Position numbers and translations under genes: made by a program. This document shows positions 51,701 through 63,000 of a DNA stretch of 64,000 nt, in pieces; positions within the stretch are counted from its first letter, which is position 1, and every line of letters starts with the position of its first letter. The notes beneath the pieces are model-generated. The model saw only the letters and a list, made by a program, of their open reading frames with translations, had not been told where the DNA came from and made no database searches. This stretch comes from Toxotes chatareus (taxonomy: Eukaryota; Chordata; Actinopteri; Toxotidae), in assembly GCA_016801885.1 (NCBI GenBank), contig CM028889.1, positions 22,202,001 through 22,266,000 on the forward strand, in the 5' to 3' direction.

Positions 51701-54700
51701 TTTGCCACACTGCACAGACGATGACGTAGCCTCACATACTGAAGGAAACCCCCTCTGCAATCTCCCAACTGGCTGACTGTAGAGGTGTCTGGCTCCGTGA
51801 TTGGCTGACAGACAATAAAGAGTGATGGGGGTAAGGCTCAGGATGATGCAAAAGAGTGAAACACAGTGGAGAAAGGCAGACTGAAACCATGGCTGTCGCC
51901 CTCTCTTTCAGAGTAACTCAGTGTCAGATTCCCCAAAGCCCCGACACCACCCTAGGCTGAATAAATGTAACCTGCTCAGACTGCACTGTTCACCCTGCAG
52001 TTTGTCAGTATGAAGTGCAGAGTGATGTGTATTAAATCAGTAGACAGCGAGTATTTCACAGAGCACAAAATGAAAATTGTATTTTTCAAAGTGAACAAAT
52101 GACATAAGATGGCACAGCCTGAGGCAGTGAAACACAGACTGCAACTCTCAGAATGTCTCAGTTTGTTTTTATAGAAGCCATTTTCTAATGACTTCTCCTC
52201 TTCATTGATTTTAAGGTGTATTTAATTATCATTCACTGACTATTGTAATTAAAAACCCTTTTTAATCTATCACTACTACAATATTTTGGTCAAAGGAATA
52301 AGAGTATAATGCGTTCCTATGTAGCTCTGACTTGTTACATGCATGTCGTGTGTTCGTGACTTTCGTGTCTGCGTCAGGAGCAGCAGTCCCTGCTCTCCAC
52401 CCTGCAGTCTCCTTCATTTCCTCCGCCGGCACTCTGCAGTTTGCCTCACCTTGATTTTCATGTATCATTTTGATAGGTGGGCTGGTTTTATCACAGGCTT
52501 TCGATTATTTGATGATCTGTTGCTTCTACTGTGACAAGCCTGTTCCTGTACAAGAAGAGTGAGGCTTTGCATTAATCTGGATCAATCTGTTTTCATCACT
52601 TCCTGTCCATCTCAGTTAGACAGGGACGTGTTTTCCATTGATGCGAAGGAGTCTTCTTTTACCATACAAAGTGGTCAAACCCACGCATTTTTTCACAGCT
52701 GTGCCTCCAGTAGTTCTTGCATTAGTCACTGCATCCTTTGTTAGGTGTTACATCTTGTTGATTATAAGTCAGAATCAAATTCTTCTTGTTTTCTTCTTGT
52801 TGATAAATGTTTGAGGTAGTTTAGGAAGAGTTTAGGAAGAGATGTCACTCTTCTTTCATCTGTGTTTGGTTTAGAGTTAAGGGGGCACTACACTGCATCA
52901 GAATTACTTTGCAGATACCTGGAAATTGCCTGTCCTCCTTCTTTCTGATGTCAAATTGGTGGATTTCTGTAATTTTCCATGCATTCCATGATTGGCCAGC
53001 TGTATGGGAGAGAGAAAGGGTTTGAACATCTGTCTGTCTTCGTTCTTTACACAACTATTTCTGTCATCTCTGATGTGAACAACCAATTACAACATAACAA
53101 ATGTCGTCCAGGGGAGACTGTCTGAAAATGTGTGCCGTCATCCCATAGTTAAACGATATCACGTCTCTGTGACGGCAGGCTTTTCACTCCACGCTCTGGT
53201 GTGACCATTCAGAACAACTATAAATACTTGATTTCTGATGTCGAACAACAGGTCTCGTAAACTTATGTTCGAGCACAGCCCAACCTTAACGATTAGCTCA
53301 CAGTGTGAACTGTGTTAAATTTCGAGCTCCTATAGTTCTGATCAGTTGGCGTCGTTTTCTATGATTAATATCGAAACAGGCGCCTAGCTGGATAACGCAG
53401 TGTCAAAGTATGGCTGTATTTCACTGCCGGCTGTATTCAAAACTTTGGCATGGATCAACTAAAGGCATGGATCAACGGGATAGATTATCAAATGCGAAGA
53501 GGAAGGCAGACATTTGAGATGCTCCCTTTGTAGATCACAGGCTGGATTTAGCTTTTCTCTCCAATTAATTTGGAGGACGTGATAAGGAGAGGCAAAAAAT
53601 CAATACAAGCCTAAGCAACAGAGAAAAATGAAATCGGATTCAAGAGAGGGAACCTTACCTGTTTTCTGTTCCCATGCCTTCAATAGCAACCATTCCTTTG
53701 GAATAAAGCAACTTAGAACTGTTTGTTTTTTCTGGTTCATTCATTTATTCACAGATTGAAAAACAACCCTAAAATAACACTTTTTTTATGATTTGGTCCC
53801 TCAAGGCTCAATAGATTTGGATCAACAAAAGCAAAGTTGTTAAGAAAGCTCGCCTTTTTTTTTTCTTTGAGAAATTAAGCAGTTTACTAACAAGCAAGGA
53901 ATACAGAAATACTTCTACTTTCAAAGAGATAAATCTCACAAAATCTCATCGGTTACAGCATCCTAGCATGACTCTTAAAATTGGATTCCATAAAATACAA
54001 AATCTCTAGTCATACCAATGTTTAGACTTCCTCTTTTAACAAATGAGCATTGACTATGGACTTGATTGTTTTGTTCCGTAAGTCTGAGAAAACATGAAGA
54101 TTTGTACTAAAATGTTAACTCTCATGCAGACCTACACATAGCTATGCATCAATGCATTTGACAGGCTACTGGTTAGTATACAAACACCATTTACCACAGC
54201 GTCCCCAGTTACACAGTATCTGTCTAAACCTAATGAAGGACATTGATTTAGTCTACCTCCTGTGACATTGTGCTTGTACACACAGCAAAGTTGAATCTTT
54301 GTACAGATGTACTGATTGATAATCAACCCTTATGGCCATTTTCTTTGAATTGTTGTGGTTGCTGTACTGTTGTCATCTCGTGCTGACTCAGCTCAGAGAC
54401 ATTTTGACTCTTGATCTGTGGGAAATGCAGCTGCCTTCCTCTTTTCCCAGAACTGTCAGAATTTGCTGAGTAATTATTATCATAGAGGAAGTGTCACTTC
54501 CATCATAACCGAGAGGGGGATTACTGTTATTATATTTCTATGCGGCTGATTAGCGCCATCATAAAAAGAATCTGATTGCACAAAACTGTGTCAGTGTACG
54601 GTGTGTTTCTTCATGGTGACATAATGGTTCAGAGTGTATCTGAGGGAGCTACATGAAAAAAAATGAATCACTATCCTCTTTACTCCTTATTTGACTTCAC

Positions 54701-55950
54701 CTCTTTTCATCTCAGTCGTTGTTCGTCTAATGAGGAAAGCAGCTCCTGCCTCAGAGTCCACTTAGCTACAAGAGGAGACTCCTGCCACGCAGCAGAGAAA
54801 GATCTAATCTGGGCAGACTGGAAAGGAGCATCATCCTCGCATACAAACAAAGCGAGGAAGAGAATGTTTTTTCCTCTTGATTTTAAATTCACTCCTTTCA
54901 ATTTACTTCACGGTAACAGCCTCAAAGAACGAGGAATGGGAAACGGGATGAAAAGGGGGCTTCCCTTTTTCTTGTTATGATTAATATTCAACACCATCTT
55001 CTGCAGTGCCTCCCCGCACTGCACAAGGGAGAGGCGGAAAAGCCTGATAGCCCCTCTGAGAATAAGATTTCATGAACAAAACTGGGTTACAATCAACCTC
55101 CTGACGCTGCTGAAGATGTTCTTCCCCCACTGGATGTATTCTGCTGATGTGGTTTCATTTGAATGGCAGTACCGTTTTAATCGCACAGAGGAAGCCAAAT
55201 AAGAGAAAAAAAAATAAAGTGGACTTAACTACAAATAGAGTCTTTGTTCAGTTTGGTTTTATAAGCTGGCAGGAAGTGAAGTCCTCGGCCCCCGAGGGAG
55301 GCATCTACTGCACTGTCAACTTTCTCAGGAGAAGAGAGGAAGGGGAGGGAAAACAAGAATGTCAGATGTGGACAAATAAAGCCTGTTCTGGGAGCCCCAT
55401 GCACGAGAAAGCATGCCTTTAGTATAAATTTAATAAACACCAAAGGTTTGTGAGGGCAGCCATCCTGTCTAATAGCTTTAATGTAACTGCTCTCCCCATG
55501 GCCATAGACTCAGACTGAGCTTGTTCCAGTGTCAGTGATGCCCAGAGCTTCTCTTAGAGTAAAAATGCTCTGAGAGTAGCTTATGGAGTTGCAGATTATT
55601 GTCATATCTGTGACTGATAAAGAGTCATCCTACCAGAGCGCCAGTGGCTGTCCGGTTTGCTAGTTCTGTCTTTTGGCGAAGAAACGTCCTTTTCAAACCT
55701 GCCACACTGTCAGTTTTCATTGCCATTCAAGCAATGCAGACGTACAAAAATATATTACAACTCACCAAACAAACCAATAAAAAATAAACAAGACATTTGT
55801 CACATAGCTGAGAAGCAGTTTCTGTCAAAAACAGCAAGCATCATGACCTGTCAGACACTTGGTGAGGAGAATCAAAAGATATCTTCAGTTTCAAAATAAG
55901 TAATTCTGGGAGAAACTTTACTGGCCTTTCTTAGTCTTGTCCATCATTCT
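48771..55950. other. Gene-poor DNA, right part
   Basis: No supported gene. It includes a GAG/GAA-rich run (49945-49980) whose Glu-rich open frame is low-complexity, and a G/A-rich stretch at 50640-50730. Confidence 0.5.
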
Positions 55951-55952
55951 AA

Positions 55953-56140
55953 ACCGTGATTCCCAACCTTTTGGCTTGTGATCCCTTAAAATGAAGAAAC
56001 GTTTGCTTGTGACCCCTAATAACTTGCCTGGTCTCAGACGTTTACGCTTGAAACAACTGACCAATCCAAACATAATTTTCTGTCAAATTATTACAGTTGT
56101 CCTCAGATCTTTCCTGCAGCCCACGCAGGTTTGGAACCAC
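55953..56140. mobile_element. hAT-Charlie-like MITE
   Basis: The left end cgtgattcccaacctttt and the right end aggtttggaaccac are imperfect inverted repeats resembling the hAT-type terminus cagtggttcccaacc. Both sides carry the same flank, TCTAAAC (left ttctaaac, right ctctaaac), fitting an 8-bp hAT target duplication with one mismatch. The interior ('ttggcttgtgatccctt') resembles a repeat common in teleosts. Non-autonomous. Confidence 0.72.
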
Positions 56141-56252
56141 TCTAAACAACCAGGCTGAACAACTCTATGTTCGTAACCTTTTCCATATTTGGGAATTGAG
56201 CCTTAGACACACATTTTTAGAAGGTCTAGATAATCCCAGAATAGAATAAATA

Positions 56253-56461
56253 CACTGTTGCCCATAAAGTTGGAATAAAATATATTTTGCCTCTTCTCAT
56301 GAAATGATTGTGACAATGTGATTTATTCTAGACAGATGAAGTGTATATCTTCTCAAAACTTTATTGATCAATCTCTTTCAATGTGATTACTGATGTCTAT
56401 AAATAGGAATAAAAAGAAGAATGTGTCTGAAAAAATTATTCCAACTTTATGGGCAACAGTG
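56253..56461. mobile_element. 209-bp MITE with perfect 25-bp terminal inverted repeats
   Basis: The left end cactgttgcccataaagttg is repeated as its exact complement at the right end (caactttatgggcaacagtg), and the match extends to about 25 bp. The left flank is TA and the right flank CA, suggesting a mutated TA target duplication as in Tc1/mariner-like elements. The interior is AT-rich and non-coding. Confidence 0.85.
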
Positions 56462-57097
56462 CATGATATTGTGAGTAACCTTTTAAGCTCATAAGTATGA
56501 GAGAACTACTTATTTTCCAGTAATGTATGATCACAGGGCTGGCAGGTATCTGTTGTGTCCAGATCTATAGCTTTCTTGTTGTCTAATAGCACCTGGTTTC
56601 ACAGTGGATCAACAAGTACAGAGGCCAAACTGGCCCTCGGCTTCACTTATCCTCACTGGAAAGCAGAGACAGGAATGACAGCAGCAGAGACATGAAAACG
56701 GAGACTAAATAGACTACGGACACGGAAAAAAACAATGGACAAACACTTATTACTATAATCATTATTTCTGATATGTTAGCTCTGTTAATCTGTTACTTTG
56801 ATTTCTATTATTGTTCTTCAATGAAGTGTAAAATGGTGATATTGAACGGTTTTGTAATGCTAACAGGCATAAAGTGAGACTGGATGCATTTCTAGCGAAT
56901 CAACTGTATCTAACATTATCTGAGCATAAATGTTTAATTGTGGACTGATGTAGATTTAAAGCATACTTTCCATTGTTTCTTTATGGGCCTGGATCACACC
57001 ATTCAAGCTGTACACAAAGAGACATTTAAACCGAGGCAAGACAAAACAGAAAAAAACAGCAGGAGTGAGGCTGACGAGGAGGACGACTGGAGCCCTG
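56462..57097 (-). other. cbarp: cbarp 3' UTR (at least part)
   Basis: Sequence following the cbarp stop (57098-57100). No strong poly(A) signal was picked out close to the stop. AATAAA motifs on the minus strand occur within the MITE at 56253-56461, so the 3' end could lie there or further left. Confidence 0.4.
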
Positions 57098-60000
57098 CTA
57101 CACTGGGCTGTGGTCTGGAGAAGTGTGTGTGGCTGTCACTGTCACACACTCAGTGGCTGTGTCCCTGGTCCTGCGAAGGCCCATGTACAGCCTCTCATCC
57201 AGGTTATCAGTCAGTTTGTCTGTGAGCTCTGCTGTGATGGTTTGTGGGCCGTAGCCCGAGGAGTTGGGTGGCAGAGGGGGTGAGCGCTCGTCTGGAGGCT
57301 CAGGGGGGACGCTTGACTGTTTGCTGTCCTCCTGAGGGTCAGGGTGCTCACTCAGCCCTCTATCTTTCTCTGACATGCAGGGATGAGGAGGTGGAGGAGA
57401 AGAGGAGGTGTGGTCCTCAGTGTCTCTGACAGCAATCCCCTGCTCCCTGTCCTTGCCCTCATCCTCAGTGGTCGTAGGCTCTACCTTCGGAGTGTCAGGA
57501 GCGCTGACGGTCCCGTCGCTGGTCTCCTCATCAGGAGCACTGACGATGCGGGGCAGGGTGCTGTGGTAGCTTGTGTCCAGTGGGTAGTTTACACTATCAC
57601 CCCTCCGTAGCGGGGTCCGCTGTCTCTCAAAGGAGGACTGGAAGTGCCTGACACCAGGATCGCTCCACTGCTTGTGCCGCTGCCACTGCTTGCGGATATG
57701 GATTCGTGACCGGTGTTTCCTTAGCGGTGACTCCTGCTGATCAAACTGAGGGTCGTGGCGGAGAAACTCGTGGAACAGCGCATCTGTCTTCTCATCTATG
57801 CTGTAGTCCCGTCGGTGCAGGGTTGGTGGTGGAGGTGAAGGTTGCGCGGCCTCATGAGGTGTAAGCATCTGACCATATGGGAACCAGCTCAGTGGACCAG
57901 AACCTGTTTCTAGCGAAACTCCTCCACTGGCACCCAACAACAACTCATCTTCTGGCTCCTCCTCAAAGAGATGAGACTCAAAGCTGTCACCGATAGTGCC
58001 ACTTCGCCCTGCGTTGGTGAAGTGGTGCCTTTTCTCGTGGGCTGTCCTGTCCTTTAGGCTGCCACTGATGCTGCTGCTCCCAAACAGTCGCAGGTCTTCT
58101 GGACCTCGAGATGGAGCCTCTATAGATGCATAGCCACTGTCCATCTGCAGCAGTTTACGAGTCCCTGTTTCTCCATCACTGCCCCCTCGCTCTGATTCTG
58201 TGCTTTCCTGCTTCCTCTTTTTTCCCTCCTTCATTCCCAACCTCTCATCCGTATACATCAGAAAGTCCTTGTCGTCCTCTCCACCCTCTGCCTCATCCCC
58301 TAAATCCTGGGACGGAAAGCTGGGGAGCCCTCCTCTTTCTGTCTCTGTGCGTCCACCCAGCGAACACACACTGTCAGCATCACTGCAGATGGAGTTCCTG
58401 TCATTGTTGCTGCTCTGATCAGAGGCGGCGTACTGTTCCAGTGTTGCACGAAGGGTCCAGATGTCTGTGTAAAGGGACTGGGGGTCCTGGGGATCAAGGG
58501 GGTCTGAGGGTTCAGCACCTTCCTTTTTTGCAAGGTTCAGTGCTTCCTCTTGGGGATCAGGGGATAGGCCAATCACCCCTGGTCCTCCATGGCTGCAGCG
58601 GGGCTCCACCATCACCTCTACCTCTACCCTGTAGTGTGCACACGGATCGAGAGACGAGATAAAATGAAGGAAATAAGGAGAGAAGGAAAAGGAGAAACAC
58701 GCAAAACAAGTGTCAGTGTCAGAGCATTTACCTAAATAACACATTCATCCGAGACATGGCTGTGTTCACAGTGCACAGAATGATTTTCATGACTGGTAAT
58801 GGCTGCTGTTGCATGTCCTTAAAACTGAACTTTGAATAATGAAAACAAGTGTGCATGAAAATTCTCAGATATTCCCTGTTTTAACTCAGGGCAGGACAGG
58901 AAATTTGGGGAATGCATACTGCATGGAACATGAACACTGAAGTGATATCAGTAGCAATAAACTGTGAATAAGCGCAAGGATTGTCAAATCTCTTAGCTCT
59001 CGGAAAACTTCCCAGAAATTGCTTAATTTTCAAAACAAACATCAAACATGCACAGGAAATACTGATTTTATGTAATCTAATAGTCAGAGAAAGAAAATAA
59101 ATAGTTATATAAGAAGATACTTGGGGGGGGATTTTTGTTGCATAAACTAATTTTCTGCTAAATCTGCATTACTGTAATTACAAACTTAAAATAACAAAAT
59201 CGCAGTGACCCTTGGACTTCTGCGGACATCGTGACATTATCAGACCATGTCAGCGATGGAATGGTTTCCTATGCCAGATATAAACCTAAAGTTCCAATCC
59301 TCCACTCCACTCTCCTAAAAAAAAAAAAAAAAAGTGCACTCTGGGAATCCCCTACATCTGGCTTCAAATCATGAAATTAGTTTTGAAAGAACGCATGTTT
59401 AAATGGATGTCATTACACACAAATAAGACTGTGGTTAAATAGTAGTTACAGTTAGTCAGCATGGATGGATTTAATGTAATTAAATGTCATAGCAGCACAA
59501 TTAGTCTAAAAACAATGGAGTTGGATTTACTTGACAGTGACATATCTCATTTGATTGTCCCATATCCCTGCTCAGCTGGAATGGTAAAACAAAGCAGGTT
59601 GTAGGTTATAAAAGCAAACTTTCATGTTAAGGCAAAGTGGTGGAGAATTGTATCCTACTTGTATATCATTACTACATGTCTTCTAGCTGTTTTAAAGAAA
59701 TGAGTGCAAGGCAGCAAAGCAGTGGACAGGATGAATGGCAAGGGAATTAAAGATACCTGCCAAGGGAGGGGGGTGGTGTAGAAGGGGGCGAGAGGAGGCG
59801 TGTAGTGGGCTGGCTGGGACAGTAGGTGATGTCCTGGGTGCGGGCGATGTACTGGATGAGGTCTATGTGGTGCGCATCATTGTCGTCCTGGTCCATGCTC
59901 TCGCTGGCGGCTCGCTGACGCTGGAACTGCCTCCTCTTTGGAGAGCCTATCTCACACCAAACATGGGGAGAGAGCAGCGAGTTATAAAGGTTGTGTAACA

Positions 60001-63000
60001 GCAGGCAGCAATGAAGTGACACTTAATTCAGGAGAAATCTTCCATCATCTGCTGGGGTCTTTAGTGGGATTTTGTGATTTTTATTTTTATTGTTTTCTGT
60101 CCGTTGGCATGATGGAGAACTTGAGCCTGGGGAAGAGCAGGGAGAAGTATGTGTATATAGGATGAAGGAGATCGGCAGGGAGGATTCACTCAGGGGCTCA
60201 AATTGACTTGGAACGACCAATCTTTGCGTCACTGAGCCATCTGTCTTGTACATGTGTGCGTCTGTGTGTATATCTGCCTCTTGCAGCCAAGAGGAGTCTC
60301 ACAGTTGGTTGCTGGAGCCCCGTACTTATCCATTGTCTCTTTACCTCGGGAGAATATTGCCAAAAGTACTAAACACACAAGTAAATAGAAAAAAAATACA
60401 GCTAAGAAACTACGAACAGTATAACTTTATTTTCCCAGTTATGATTATGACAAAGAGCCACAAAGAATTGCTTCAGTACTTTGCTGTGCTGGCACAGATT
60501 GTTTCTAAAAATAATACAACAGAGACACACTTTACACCATCAAGGATCCATTACCTCTAGTGTCCAGGCTTGAGGCTCTCTGGCTGCTGTCCAGCTTCCA
60601 TTTCTTAATCTTGAAGTAGGGACTGGCCCCCTCCAGACTAGCATGGCGCCGCAGTTTAGTGAAGAACTGCAGCACGGGCCCCTGGCTTCCTGCACCGCCA
60701 CCAGCAGGAGGGGCACTGCTGCCCACCACAGCCCCTTCTCCAACACTGACACTGCTGCCTCTGCCCCGAGGCCCAGCTCCCATCATCTCGATCTAAGCAG
60801 AGAGAGAAATGTGGTCAGAAAGAAACCCTGCCAAGACTAGTGGTCTGTGTATAATGCTCTCTGACAGTGATGTTTCACACGGGCTTCCTTGTTTACCCAT
60901 CAACCATCACTCTTATTGGTCCTACCTCAGGCTCCGTGACCCTCTAATGTCCATGTGGATGACTCACTGGTTGGCTGACTGGTTGGTGTACTGACTGACT
61001 GACTTAAGAAAATTTATCACTTTACAAATGATTAACTCCATAAACTTCATGTCGAAGATACTACTCCTGTGTAGTGGTATCTAGGTCAACATGAAGCCCT
61101 TACAGGTAATTTGTATGCACACTCACTACTTACTGAGGTATTTGCACTCATGTTTATTTCATGTGTGGCTTTTCAGCAAGAAAATCACTGCTTGATATGC
61201 CGTGATTTGTTCACCATACTTGTATTGTTTATTTTACAGTAACTGGAGGTAACTTACAGAGCTGGCGCTTGGCTCTTTAGTGCTGAGTGCTATAGTGTTC
61301 TCGCTGAAGCTGGTGTCCACCACAGAGTTGAGAGCATCTCCAGGGAGGGCGCAGTTGGGGTTGACACTCAGGCTGGTCAAGGCTGTTTGTGGAAGTGGGC
61401 ACAGCATTGGCTGTAGGACAGAACACACAAAGGTACACTTGTACCCCTTTTGAATTCTTTTTTTTTTTTCTACTCCACTGCAAATAAGTTGCTACACTTC
61501 TAAAGAATGTTTTCATTTTTCGGTAAAGTATAAAGGTAAGTTTTCTAGTCCCGACTCTCTTCCCAGCTGACAGCCCAATACCAGTGATTAAACAGCCTCA
61601 CCTAAATGGGAAATCAATGCGCAGGGCCTGTTGAAATGAGCAAGCAAAGAGATCCATGATCACTGTGTTTGGGTACATTAGGCAGATATCTTTTCTTGCT
61701 CTAACCTGAGTGACTGATGTTGTAATTGGCCCCGATCAAGACTAATGATGCATCAGGACTAATAGCAGGTCAAGCCTGTCACCTGGAAGATGGAAAGCGC
61801 TGACTTAGTGACAGGGCGTGTTGTCATGGTGATGGTGTTCTCGGCTGAGTCGCACTCGTGGATGGTGACTATCTTGAGGGCCGGGGGAGGGATGTGGAGG
61901 TGTGTGAGGCGGGCGTTCTTCAGGTGGTGAAAGTCACCTTCAGTCAGAGTGTACCTGGGGTGCAAAACACAAAGTCCAACGAAGAGCTATAAAATCTATC
62001 CAAGATAGAGAGACAAAGAGAGACAAACAGCCAAGGGGATATGTCCCTCTTCAAACCTAACCTGTATTCTGCATTTAGCCCTATAGCGTAATTCCTTTTG
62101 TAGAATTTGCATATCAGGCTCACGGCTTTGGCAGAAAAGTAGGGCAGTGAAATAATGAATTAATTCGTAAGCCTAAACCAACATACATGTGAGATGGACG
62201 CAGTCAAATAGATGGATATCCTTTGACCTCAGCAAGCAGTAAAGCTGGAGTGTATGGATATGAATGAGAGCTGAACACTGGGAAAAAAGCGAGAGATTTG
62301 AAAGAGATTTGTAAATGTAGGCTGCTGCGTATGAGTTGGCTTTCTGACCTGCGGCCCTTCTCCTGAGTCTTCTTGCCATGATCGAAGAGCGCAGCCTCAT
62401 TGAAAGAGACACGGCGGCCTGTGGTGCCCGTGGAGAGGAAGCGCTCTGTCTCTTGGTCATGAGAGCTGGCCATTGACAGGCAGTCTGACTCATCCACCCT
62501 GATGGTGATTTCTACGGAGAGAAACAAGGGGGGGGGGGGGGAAGAAACAGAGGAGACGGATAATTAAGTGGACAGATGGATGAAGGAAGAGCAAGAGGTG
62601 GTGGCAAAGAAGGACTGAAGTGCACTTAGAGCTTATTTGTTGTTCAATGAAAATAACTTATTTAAAGTGAGTCAGAGCGGTCAGAATCTTTAGCTATACT
62701 AACTCTTAGGATGTCGAAATTGGTCTGTGGGTTGGTTTGTCTTGAATCTCAACAACAATCATGGTCCCCAGGGGATGAATCCAACTGACTTTGTTAAGAT
62801 CCTAACTTTTCATCAATCATCTCCAGTAGGTTCAAAGTTTTCACTTAACCAGGGCTAGGCTGATGTACCTCACTCTCCTCCAGCCTCCTCTCCTCATAAT
62901 GAAATTTGATAACTTTGGTGATCCTCTGACTTCTTTTTTATCTTATCAAATACCCACAAAGCTAATGACATTCCCACCAGCCCCAGCAACAGTCTGAATA

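Noticed and set aside
57244..58662. Several long open frames opposite the cbarp last exon (up to 178 aa)
   Set aside because: They are antisense shadows of a GC-rich coding exon; the minus-strand frame matches CBARP throughout.
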